From positions 22,378,454 to 22,442,453 of the forward strand of contig JABAKD010000002.1 in NCBI GenBank assembly GCA_012845835.1: DNA of 64,000 bases, written 5' to 3'. A model generated the notes under the pieces. That model worked only from the letters and a program-made list of their open reading frames with translations, was not told the origin of the DNA and did no database searches. Numbering within the stretch: position 1 is the first letter of the stretch; the number at the start of each line of letters is the position of its first letter. Source of the stretch: Undaria pinnatifida. Taxonomy: Eukaryota; Sar; Phaeophyceae; Laminariales; Alariaceae. A program made the position numbers and the translations under genes. This document shows positions 31,488-42,502 of the stretch, one piece after another.

Positions 31488-34425
31488 TTTACGCCGTCTG
31501 CGCAATTTATGCCGTCTGCACAATATTTTTTACAGGTATCTCCCGGCAGCATTCGCATGCACGGGCAACGATGCATTTAATCTTTCAGAGGTTTCACACA
31601 AATGTTGCGAATATGGAATTTGGGTGATCGGGTGATGACGATGAAAATTATGAAGATTATTGGGGGGGAGTTTTGGTGATTACATTCTTGGGCCCCCAGT
31701 TTTCACTATTCATAGGGGTGGCGCCAGAAAGAGTTTACGGCAGCGCTATCGCGAGATTCCAACGGAGGGTGGCGAGGCATGGTGACCGGCATCTCTGAAA
31801 ACGATTGGTTCGGTTTTGGGTAGACGCCATTGCATGTTTGGGACCAAGTCCAGCAATGCCTCTCTTTTTCCTGGAGGGTGCATTTGACCTGCTGATAGAG
31901 CATTGGTTGTGTGTCGCCTCCGACAAGGATGCCTTAGGTAGAGGAGATGAACTCTTCGGGGATGCGGGAAATCGAGATGCGCTCTAAAGCGGTGGCGAGC
32001 TGGGGTTCCCTGTGGGCGTATGGGCTGAGTGAAATGACACCTCATAAAAACGGCAAAAGAGAGAAGATGCAGTCAGATGCCACAAATCCGTGAGGTTCGT
32101 GTCCACGGCGATGCCCCAGCTGCTGGATTAGAGCGTGTATGTCGTCAACCATCCATAGAGGATTTCCGCAAGGCGCGCGTTCGCCGGTGTAGCGTGCGAA
32201 TGGTCACACGCGCAGCTTAATTGGGTGCAGCTGGTGACGCGCCCTGTGAAAGAGATCGAGCTGTGTGGCCCATACCTTATGACGATATGGTGCTGAAACC
32301 CTCAGGCGCGCCCGTCATCTTCAAGTATTTTATCTCACCCGCGAAGCATGCTACGATAGAGGCAACATTTTTTGGCAAATTTTCTGAAATTCGGGATTCC
32401 TTAACCCAATATGGCGGGAATGTCATTAATTTTACTTTGGTTTTTTTTTTCGTTTTACACCTAGGACGTGAGATTGTGCACATCGGGTTGCAGTTTCGTT
32501 TTTCATGCAATCGGTTTTGGGGTGGGGCATGGAGCTCTCAAGTGAGAAGCCTCAGAAAAAAACGGTGCACCTCTGCCGTAGCGTACGCCCCGGGTAATTG
32601 ACGGAGGAGCTACGTGGGGGCGAGGCAAGCGCATAGGTACGCCACAGGAGCCAGTGCTGTTTAGGGGGCGCGGAAAAAATATTTACCTTGCGCCATAACC
32701 TTTCAGGCTGCGGCCAACAAGAAGTGCTCTTGCGGCGGCAAGAAGCATGCCTAAGCAGCTGGATGTTTCTGCTGTAGGCCAGGGCTGCGACTTGACGTGT
32801 GACGACCGGAAGGTCGCTAGCGTCTTGGCGCTGTTAGGCCGCGAAAAGGCCATCATCTGGGAAGGTCGCGCGAGACCTGCAAGGGCGGGTAGCTAATGTT
32901 CAGCACTTCCCGCGCGCACACGATCGTGCGCTTTCGTCGCGTTAGGGAGGGGGGGGTGGGAAGGGAGGGGGCAACTGTTGAGGGCGCACAAACGCAACTG
33001 GTGATAGGGTAAGAATTCGCGTAATTGCAGCCAGGGGGCAGAGGCAAGGGATATCCGCAAGCTCGTGAGAACATAGCTAGGGCCGTGGTTGGTAGCACGG
33101 AGTGATGGCATCGCAAACGCGTACGCTGCAGCACGTGGAGTTGGTGGAGGACCTGCGCGGACAAGGCACCTTGATTTTTTCGAACTGAGCATGAGGGTAC
33201 CAAAAGGCGTATTCAAGTGGTCGGGGACGCTAGTGTGAGAGCACCACACCCAGGGATTTTGTGCTAATACAACAGCAGCAGCAGATGACACGCGCTGATT
33301 ACGCCGTGGTTTCTGGAATGAGAAGTGAGGGGTAGTGCGCCGTCGTTGTTTGTACGACATGGGGTTCGATCCACATTCGAGTACACAGAGCACAGCATGA
33401 ACGGCGACCACGCCGCATGATTCCAAGGGAAAGCAATACCTGGTATGTGCTTGCTGCCGTCCTACATTTTCATTAATTTATCGGACAGCAGTAAAAAAAG
33501 TGAAATTCCCCCTATGTAATACTAGGTAGAGAGCAAGAACAAGTGGTGGACGCGACGCAATGCTGTCCACGGCCTGATCGTATCGAGAGATCAGAGCCAG
33601 TAAGCCTGCCGAATAGCTCTTCGTACGCGTGGCTGATGTGTTTCCACTGGCTGATACCCGTTGTTCACACGTTTTTCAAAGGAGATGGAACTGAACGGTA
33701 ATGGATTGTTCTGTGTCAAGGATCAAGCCGTGGCTTGACCGAGTTGGCTGCGGCTAAAAGGATCCCACGCTACAGTAGTTCCAAGCAGTTTGTTTCCAAA
33801 AGCGTGGGGACAGTTTTATACCGGTAGGGGCTAAGCGTAGGGAACAATGAGACACACGAATGATCGCGGTGATATTTTATCCATGCAGCAAACGCCTGTT
33901 GGAGTCGAGGTGAACCGGGGTGTACCATGCAACAATGGTTGAGACGGGACAACGTCGAGCGCGCCATTCAGTTGCGACAACCTGATGCTATGTACACGCT
34001 GTCAAAGAGTATCGGGACAAATTGTTCTGGTTCGGCCGGCAATCTAACGACGCCACCACTTGGCAGCAAGCAACTGTCAATACTACCACTCACGCGCCGC
34101 CAATATGACGTAGATCATGGCCGTATCATAGAGCCGCTCGCTGCAATCGATGGAGGTGTGGCAGCAGTGGAAGCAAAGGCACGGTCGGCTGGCACCATGT
34201 CATGACCAACGACTGAAACAGCTTAAATACAGCCTGCAACTTAGCCGCTCCGATAGCGTGGCAACGCTCCTGCCGTTACAAGCGAAGAAGGGGAAGCGGC
34301 GAATGGGCTTCACGCAACAAAGTACTTTGCCAACAGGGAAACATTAGTTGGTCAAAAAAGCGTTTCCGGGCGCGCACGTATCTGTCTTGACTACGCGTGA
34401 TGTGTAATTTATACGGCCTATTATT
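31488..34425. other. intergenic, no gene supported
   Basis: Open frames occur on both strands. The largest are about 31746-32045 (-), 32221-32601 (+) and 32893-33426 (-), and none matches a family I know. The + frame 32221-32601 has protein-like composition (FKYFISPAKHATIEATFFG), and a Cys/Gly/Lys-rich KCSCGGKKH lies at about 32719-32747, so a small unknown gene is possible. Confidence 0.3.
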
Positions 34426-34585
34426 ACCGTAAGAATCGGGGCCTTCGCACGGATCTGCGTCTCCGCACGGGTCGGGGTCTTCGCACGGAGAGTGCGGAAA
34501 AAAAGCGGGTTCCAAATGATTGAATTCGAATATCACACAGGTGTGGGCGTCTCCGCACAGGGGTGCGAAGACCCCGATAGATTCC
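34426..34585. repeat. small palindromic repeat related to 38325-38425
   Basis: GTAAGAATCGGGGCCTTCGCAC on the left faces GGGGTGCGAAGACCCCGAT on the right, with further CTCCGCACGG words between. The sequence TGCGAAGACCCCGATTCTTG plus CGGTA recurs at about 38398-38422. Probably a MITE family. Confidence 0.5.
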
Positions 34586-34619
34586 GTGAGATTGGGCAAT
34601 ACCACAAGTATTTTATAAC

Positions 34620-34705
34620 TAATTTTCAAGGACGTCAGCCGTGAGTTCGACGAATTCCAGGTCAATACTAATATTTGCCAGCTGCGTTGTTGGTACTCGT
34701 GATAT
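34620..34705 (+). repeat. dispersed repeat shared with 41920-42010
   Basis: TTTCAAGGACGTCAGCCGTG, ATTCCAGGTCAATACTAATA and GTTGTTGGTACTCGT match 41925-42002 closely in the same orientation. Non-coding. Confidence 0.65.
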
Positions 34706-35131
34706 ACTATATGGGTGAGTTTTTATTGGGAGGTGTCCTATTTTCTGTCCACTATAATGGTAAGTGTTGGTATTTATACTTTAGGTGGGGAATTTTGAGC
34801 TACTAGGTTAAACGTCACATGTATTTTATAAATTCATTACTGTAGTTTCCACTATACTGCTCTATCATATGTATGGTAGGCGGTTTGTTTTGTTTTATCT
34901 CCCACCGGCTTTAATATCGGGAAGAGTACGAATACCCAGCAGTTTGTGCATGACAGAAAATGCTTCACTGCGGGAGCTTTTATCATAGGTTCCACAGCTG
35001 TTCATTAGCACCGTGACGGTGCTCATGTGCAAGTGAGGTCGTTTTTTTTTCCATCTCTTGTTCAAGTTTTTTTGTGTTTCATTGAAAGAAATCGGCGCAC
35101 GTTTATTCACTCAACCAAGAACGCGATCTAA

Positions 35132-35943
35132 GGGCCCGTATTAACGAGGAACTTGCAAAATCGAATTTCGATTTTTTTTTATAGAATTTAATTTAATTTG
35201 CATCTGATTGGTCAAGAAATGAATCACCAAGCAGGCATTCTCAGAATTATTACGAAAAATCAAATTCAACAAATAAGTAAAAAAAGACTTTCTCGGTCGA
35301 ATTTTGTCGAAAATCGAAATTGAATTTAGGGAGTTTGTCCACCTAGACATGGCTTGTTCTGTGTAACCGAAGCCGGCCACGCGAATTGGTGCCATGTCGT
35401 CGGCTGATTGAGAGGCGAGAAGCCAACATTGCGAGAGGTAGGACCACCGGAGCAGCCGCAGCGCGGCCTCCGAAGGTCCTTAGCACAGCCTAGACCGCCT
35501 GCGACGCTTCGAAAACAACCGAGACCGCCGCAAACCCAGTTTTTCGTCGCCCTGCACCTCGAAAGTTACACGACCAACTACCACATGATGACTTCGCTCA
35601 GAAGTTCGACCGCTATATCCCCGTCGCTGCTGCCCGTGTCGGGCGGCGGGGTGGCGCCAGCCCATCCAAGAGACACCTAGAGCCATAGCCTCCAAGCCGC
35701 TGCCGGCCAAAAGAATCTGCGGCTAGCCGCGGCGCTCCGGGGAGGACGCGAGCCATCGCTCGCCTCGGTCGTTGCCCACGGGTGTTCGTTGACCCTTTTG
35801 CGTTTTTTGAATTTTTTTATTTCCTAGAACGCACTGCGCCGTTCCTTGATAAGAACCAAAGTTCAATTTTTCGTGAATTTTTCATGAAATTAAAAAAAAA
35901 AAATCGAAATTCGATTTGGCAAGTTCCTCGTTAATTCGGGCCC
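35132..35943. mobile_element. PIF/Harbinger-like MITE with TAA target duplication
   Basis: 812 bp element with ~50 bp terminal inverted repeats: GGGCCCGTATTAACGAGGAA on the left and its complement, with one change, on the right, both continuing into TCGAATTTCGATTTTTTTT-type sequence. TAA flanks both sides (35129-35131 and 35944-35946). TIRs that start GGG and 3-bp TWA duplications are known marks of PIF/Harbinger and Tourist elements. The GC-rich middle (35408-35750) has a 90-codon frame of unclear meaning and no full transposase. Confidence 0.75.
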
Positions 35944-36039
35944 TAACCACAGGAGACCAAACCACGCCAAAACGACACGAGACCATATTACCACAACCAC
36001 CCCGTGAAATAAAATACCGGTAGGATATCGGGAAACACT

Positions 36040-36490
36040 ATATCTTCCGATTCAATGACTTCAACATCAACCCGGTGATCAGCACTCAGCTGCCGTAACT
36101 AGGAGCGTCTGCCCCAGGAATCAAACGGTCATCAGCTGGTGAATAGGGTTGAAACAAGTGCGTCTAATAATGCAAAACTGCAAGAAATTTCAAACGTCAA
36201 ATTCAGACCTAAAATCTCAAAGTCAAGAATAGAATCTCAATTATCGACCTCAGCACGAAAATCTGGTGAATGTAGGGTTGAAACAAGTGTGTCTTATGCA
36301 AAACTGCAATTAAGTTCAAAACTCAAAGTCAAGCCTCAAATCTCAAATTGAAGAACTTCAACATCAACCCGGTAATCAGCACTCAGCTGCCGTAGCTAGA
36401 AGCGTCTGCCCCAGGATTCAACCGGTCATCAGCTGATGAATAGGGTTGAAACAAGTGCGTCTAAATGCAGAACTGCAACAAAGTTCAAAT
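36040..36490 (+). repeat. short direct repeats, three copies
   Basis: AACATCAACCCGGTGATCAG plus CACTCAGCTGCCGTA occurs at 36063 and 36360. TAGGGTTGAAACAAGTGCGTC occurs at 36145, 36273 and 36442, each followed by TGCAAAACTGCAA-type sequence. Further A/C-rich repeats (TCAAGAACCAAGTACCAAT) lie at about 36872-37000. Confidence 0.75.
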
Positions 36491-37606
36491 CTCAAATTCA
36501 AACATCAAATCTCAAATTCAAGATAGAATCTCAATTATCGACCTCAGCAAAGTCTCATATCTCAACCTCAACACAGGTAGTGTCTCAATTATGAAAAGCC
36601 AGGATCGAATCTGTCAAACTCAGGGGACGAGAATACCAAGTATCAATATCATAATTAAATCACATATCAAAAGCCACAATCAAGAGCCTGTCGAACTCAG
36701 GGGCTTAGAACATCGAATACCAGTATCATACTCTACTCAAAGTATAATACCACTCTCTTATTTTCAATAACCAAGTACCGACAATACCAACCAGTGTTCG
36801 CGTCCAACCAGGTTCCAATGTAAGCACCAAGCATCAACGCCAACAATACTCGTGTCATGCCAGACTTTCATTCAAGAACTAAGTACCAATAATACCAGTG
36901 CTCACATCCAACCAGGCTCCAATTCAAGAACCAAATACCAACGCCAACAATTATTATGCTCGTGTCGTGCCAGACTTTCATTCAAGAACCAAGCACCAAT
37001 ACCAATAAATGCCTCCCTACGAGGAACGTCTATACGTCCAGTTAACCAACGTTGAGAAACCATAATGAATGCACGAGTCTCAGTGCGTTTGGGCTGCATG
37101 CGACAAATTCTTCGTCTCACGACTTTCTCCAGAGCCCGTGTGGGCAAAACTGGATATTCAGTCGTCAACTACGAAACGCCGACAACGTGTCAACTTACTC
37201 ATTCCTGCCATAAATACTGTACTAGTCTAGACTATACTAACATTATATTTTGAAAAAAAAATCTTCAGAAGTGCTCACCGCAAAGTGAGTGGGGCAATAC
37301 AGCAGTATAGCACCACTCGCAAACCTAGGTCAAAGAGGCCCAGTAGCAGCAGTACAAACTTGTACACCACGTACATCACGCTCTACCGGCCGTGTCATCA
37401 AGTTGCAGCAGGCCGTACAAAACGCTGGTTGTGCGGTGTGGTTTGATCAGCATGGCGCATATCGGAGTCTTGGCACAGGGGCCTGCGTTCAAGGCACCCC
37501 ACATCGACACTTTAAATGGTTTTGTTCAGAATCGCACGGCTCAGAGTCATCACACAGGGGTGTGCGTCATACTGAAGAACCATATAGTTTAATTGAATTC
37601 AACTTC

Positions 37607-38307
37607 AGACCTACTATTATGGCGAATATTTTCATCGATTTTTTCTCTCTTTAACCGGGATCTCCGACGCCAAAAATAAAAACCTTCCACTATGGGACCA
37701 GAAATCATCGTTATTTCTGGGTTCAGAAATAATCGAGGCCAGAAATCAGCGGATCTGGTGATTTCTGAGCCCAGAAATAACAGCTCTTCCAACCTCTCAA
37801 AACTGGGATTATTTGACTTTTGGATACTACCTCGTACCAAGAATCACATGTCACCACTGCCCATACTGTACCTGGTATGATACTTGTCTGCTGTACACGT
37901 CACGCATCACCCATAACAAAGAATCACAAACACACCTACGACAGCATACTGCGCTTGTTGTGTGCGAGACAGAGCTTCATCCTCACACAAACGCGACAGC
38001 AGCAGCACCACCACCATCGAAACCACCACAGGCACACCACACCAGCACTACAGCAGCAGCGCAGCAGAAGAGACCGCAGCAGAGGCGGTGATGACCTAAC
38101 GTCGCCGGCGACAGTGTACGTGCCAGATTTCAAAAATAAAGGCAAACGGCAAAACAAGACCTACCAATTCAAAATAAAACCACTTTCCAAAAATCAGAAG
38201 CCATAATGGACGCCGCTTATTTCTGATGCAATTATTTCTGGAGCCTCAAAACTACAAAAATAATCGCCAGAAATAATCGCTAAAAATTTTTCCATAATAG
38301 TAGGTCT
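37607..38307. mobile_element. ~700 bp element with AGACCTACTATTATGG termini
   Basis: The inverted ends AGACCTACTATTATGG (37607) and CCATAATAGTAGGTCT (ending 38307) are perfect over 16 bp. Inside, near-palindromic CCAGAAAT...ATTTCTGG words repeat on both sides (37691-37785 and 38215-38275), giving sub-terminal inverted repeats. If the terminus is GACC, TCA flanks both ends. No transposase seen; superfamily unknown. Confidence 0.65.
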
Positions 38308-38429
38308 CAGCACAGGTATCGAAAACTTCGCACATATCAGAGTTTTCGCACCCCTGTGCGATAAAAATCTGAGAAAGAAAGCGATTACACAGCGTGTGCG
38401 AAGACCCCGATTCTTGCGGTACACAAGGC

Positions 38430-40188
38430 AGTGCCTCCTGAAATGACGGAACACGAGAGCGACAAGAACAACCATACAACTAACATCTATCATGAACAAC
38501 GTGATACAGCAGTATTGTATCACAACAGGGGGCGAGCGGATCGCTTGTAAAATCTCCAACTAAAAGTTTCAATCATTCAATCGGTCGTACTCACAGCTGG
38601 CGTTTTTCAATTTTTATTAAAACTACGGTACCACAACAGTAACACTACTGAATGAACAGAGCTATTTTGCTCTCTAGATTATTTTACAGCTCAGAGCGTA
38701 TATCCTACTACTACTGCTGTAGCAACCATTGTCTGTCTCGATGTCTGACAACCACAAACAGGTACAGTACCGGCAAACACCCGGTCGTGAAAAACATGTA
38801 CATCTTGCTCGCAAGAGGAGAGCAACTATTAGCAGCCCATGGACTGCAGCACTTAACTGCAGCCCATACGCTATTCCACTAGTCTAACGCTAACCTCAAC
38901 CCTATAGTTGTCCACCTATTGAGTGGGGGCAGGGTGCCAAATGGGATCCGGTCCAGGCGGGGTAGCGGTAGAGGTTTTGGCCAATTAAAGTGGAGATAAG
39001 GTCTATTGAGCACCCCAATTCAACCGTCTCAACCGTACAACACCCGAAAACACTAAAAACAGGGCGTGGACTTTACTGAAGTTGCGCAATCTAGACTAGT
39101 CTAGTCTATAGGTTCAAGTCGGCGCGCCGTCCTCGCACCAGTACTTGTTTGGAAAAAGGCTCGCAGGCATGTATCGTACACAAACGGAGTTTGACGAGTG
39201 TTTTAAAGCAAAAAAGAAAGACGTTTCGTGGCACACACCCCGTGACCGTGAACTGCAAACAACGTATGCTCCGGACCCCTCCCCGGCGCTTCATGCGACT
39301 CGCGGAACACTTCAAGGCGCTTCACGCTTGGTGCATGCAATGTAGACTAAAATGTTTGCGTGGTTGGTAAAAACCCGACGTGCTCTGTCCCGGCATTGTA
39401 AGGATGCGAGGGTCGATGGTCCTACGGACTACGGTCATGCATGATAAGACGATTACAACCTCCCCCCCCCGCGTACGCGCGCGTGTGCCTCCTGATCAAC
39501 ACCCAGACTCCCCCTCTTCAACTCACGCGAAGGTGCACGTACGTGCAAGGTTTTTTTAAAAAAATTGCACGTAAAATCAATAGCGATTTATATATAGGGG
39601 CTCCCTATGTGCAGGTCCGCACAAAACGACGGTTGCGCTGCTCAGACCAACCCGACCCCAGACCTGACCCTAACCTCGACGTCTGCTCTCGAGGGAGGCA
39701 GGGGCAGTATTGAGTTTACGTAATCAAATCTGAAAACCTTGCACGTACGTGTGATTAAACGCCTGGTCTCCCCTTCCTTGCTTCCGCCGTCAAGCTGGGG
39801 ATCCCAACGGTGCGATACATCTTGCACTGCTGTTTTTGCTGCATGCCAAGAGTATATACGGGCGTCGTTGTTCACGCGTCGCTGCAAGTTTGCGTCCCTG
39901 TGTACTATCTACCACGACGGGCGTTCTAGCACCCCAACCTATCACAGCATCGCATATAACACGACGTGCCCACGTCTAAATATACCAGGTACCTGGTACA
40001 AGAGTAGACTATACTTTCATACGCGGTCGAACAACAAAGTAAAACTTTAAGTCGCCCCAAATACGAAATTTCAAAAAAAAATGTTCAACGGCCAACAAAT
40101 AGGGCACATCTACGTAGCCAGTGATTTTTAGGGGTCAGCACACGAGCTTGAACAACTCTAGTGTCGCAGAACGAGCGCACAGGCGCGC
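38430..40188. other. intergenic, no gene seen
   Basis: Contains the repeat at 39285-39455 shared with 14755-14925 and a perfect 16-bp palindrome TACCAGGTACCTGGTA at 39983-39998. No coding region supported. Confidence 0.4.
39285..39455 (+). repeat. dispersed repeat shared with 14755-14925
   Basis: CGCTTCATGCGACTCGCGGA, GCTTGGTGCATGCAATGTAG and GTAAAAACCCGACGTGCTCT match the 14.8 kb copy. Followed by a C-run at about 39463. Confidence 0.65.
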
Positions 40189-40836
40189 TTAGCCAGAGAA
40201 CCACCGGGCATCCAAAAGACAAGACGCTCCTACGCAGCCCTCCAAGAGGCACGAGGCTTCGGGTCCGAGGGTGCTACACCACGAGAACGCGGAACTGGCC
40301 AAAACTTGCCCTACACTCCGTTTGAGGGCGACGCGACGACAAATGATCGCGCTACTTGTGGCACTGCTGCTCCCGCCGCTGCAAATGCTGCTGCTGCTGC
40401 TGCTGCGGCTGCTACTGAATTTGGCCCCACTTACCCGCGAGTGCGATCGTCCCACCTCTCGGCCGCGCAATGTAGCGCTCATTGCCACGTCGCGCAGATG
40501 CAGGGCGCAACTTTCGGCTCTGGACACCAAGTTGTTGTACGAAGCGAAAATCGTACCTTGCTGGTGGTGCTCGTCGTCCCCCACATATCGGCACGACAGC
40601 AGCGCGCACTTGAGCTTGCCCGGAGCCAGCAGGGCCGCCAGCGAGTCCGACGGCATCGCAGGAAGATTCCGCTCGATCACGGCGTCGACCACGCCGCACC
40701 AGGTCCGGCTAACACGGCGACACTCTGCTCCTTCCACTACCGAAAGACGCGGTCGTCGCGCTCCAGCTCGAGTTGGGTTCACTTCGTTGAGGCTGCCCAC
40801 ATATTCTATGACAACGCTGAGTACGTCTTCAAGCAT
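40189..40836 (-). CDS. F-box-like protein (hypothetical)
   Basis: A 215-codon frame. Its first 55 residues, LEDVLSVVIEYVGSLNEV ... ECRRVSRTWCGVVDAVI, resemble an F-box (leucine-rich start, then C-R-x-V-x-x-x-W-x-x-x-V). F-box proteins bring substrates to SCF ubiquitin ligases. The rest has a Ser-rich stretch from a CTG-type repeat and no clear substrate domain, so it may be truncated or continue by splicing. Two + strand frames of more than 200 codons overlap it (40271-40885 and 40306-40917), mostly an effect of high GC. The match is by eye and the F-box call is tentative. Confidence 0.4.
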   Translation of the reverse strand: MLEDVLSVVIEYVGSLNEVNPTRAGARRPRLSVVEGAECRRVSRTWCGVVDAVIERNLPAMPSDSLAALLAPGKLKCALLSCRYVGDDEHHQQGTIFASYNNLVSRAESCALHLRDVAMSATLRGREVGRSHSRVSGAKFSSSRSSSSSSICSGGSSSATSSAIICRRVALKRSVGQVLASSAFSWCSTLGPEASCLLEGCVGASCLLDARWFSG

Positions 40837-41919
40837 CCCGATATTCGTCCGCGTGTCGACGGGCCGGGCCAGCGTCCACCTCTAAACAACACGCGCGAAG
40901 AGCTCTCTCGGTGTTAACAGTTCGATTTGACTCGTTCTCAGGCTGACGTTCAAGTTTGAAGATTGAACGTCAACAGATAGTGTCTGCGATCTCCCTGTGC
41001 TCCTGTACGTACTACTGCTGCTGTACTGCTGCTGTGGTGATGCTAGGGTGCGGTGGTGGCATTTCTCCGAGCAAATCAAATATCGCGCGAAAGACCCGTA
41101 CGTGCATAATACATGTATGGAAATTTAAATACCGTACAACGTTTAATATTAATATAAAACAGTCCTTATATATACCTTCTGACATAGAGGGGTATTTTTA
41201 TTACAAAAAAATTCAAACAAAAACACTCGTATCCTATTGGTCAAGTGCGAATCCAGAATCAGAGCACTTTTTTCTTATTTTGCTCAGTTGAGTTGAGATT
41301 TTGTTTATCCTTCTGCGCGCCCTCTGTTCTGTCACGCCGTGGTCGTATGTATGTGTTTATTTATGTGTTTTTCACGCTGTTAGGTGCAGGTTCGAGTCTT
41401 GCCGCAAAATACGTTCAGTCTACAAAATTACCAGGCCCCAGGATCAGGATGTAAGACGTTCATGATTTGCTCTCCCGGAGGCAGCCTTTTTCCCGAGTAT
41501 TTTCCACAGGACACACTACTACTAATAATACTACTACTGCTCTCTGCATATATATGCGCTCCCACGGCTCCCATTAGAATTTCACCCAGGCAAGTTTTTG
41601 GAGACCAACTATTAATACTATTATTATTAGTCTAGACTAGTCTATACTTACAGCTGTGTAAATGGAACTGATTACGTTACAAGTACTTAGTATTACGTAT
41701 CATTTTTAGCATCATTATCATCAGCATGATGTCTATTTCTACTTGTGTACCAGGTAGTGACTATTATTATTAGTGGGGCAATCAATCAATCGTGGTGAGA
41801 TCAGGATGAGGCTGTATTATTAGTCTATTGTTATTATTATTGTATTAATTATTATTATTATTTATTTATTTTATTTTATTTTTCGTCCTCCGGAGGATGG
41901 TATTATTATTGGTAAGAAA

Positions 41920-42010
41920 TATTTCAAGGACATCATCAGCCGTGAGTTCAACGAATTTCAGGTCAATACTCATATTTGCAAGCTACGTTGTTGGTACTTG
42001 TAATTATTAT
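41920..42010 (+). repeat. dispersed repeat shared with 34620-34705
   Basis: ATTTCAAGGACATCATCAGC, TTTCAGGTCAATACTCATAT and GCTACGTTGTTGGTACTTGT match the 34.6 kb copy. Confidence 0.65.
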
Positions 42011-42448
42011 GGAGCCTGGTGATGAGAGAGACCGACGGTGGTCACCACTATGGATCCTGGCCTCTCACGGGGTCCTGGTGTCGAAGTGGAGAGGGCGGTC
42101 CCGGAGGTCTGGTGCTCGTCGCGGAGCGGAAGTCGAAGCGGAGAGGGCGTCGCGGTGCTGAGGTCCCTTGATGATCGTCTTCACAGCGGACGCACGCTGA
42201 AACCTTTCTTTCTTAGATGTAGCAAGGAGAATCCAGATGCTAAAGCTAGAGTGACGGTGGGCTTATGCCCACTCGTCCTGCGGCGGGATCATCTTTCTTC
42301 GGTGGCTGACCTTCCGGGGACGGGTCAATGCCGTCTATGACGGGTGACACCGCTCGCGACCCGGGATCGGGTATTGCCTGACCGGTGACGTGTCCTCTCG
42401 CGCATGCGTGTACGAGATCTACGATAGGTATCTACGACCCTGTCTTCC

Positions 42449-42449
42449 A

Positions 42450-42501
<52 letters not shown>

Positions 42502-42502
42502 T
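42449..42502 (+). repeat. (ATT)n microsatellite
   Basis: About 18 perfect ATT units. Confidence 0.95.

Noticed and set aside
32221-32601. 126-codon frame with protein-like stretches
   Set aside because: I could not connect it to a family or to a second exon. Only noted under the intergenic entry.
41384-41410. B-box-like GGTTCGAGTCTTGCC suggesting a tRNA or SINE
   Set aside because: No acceptable A box or cloverleaf in front of it, and no matching body elsewhere in the window.
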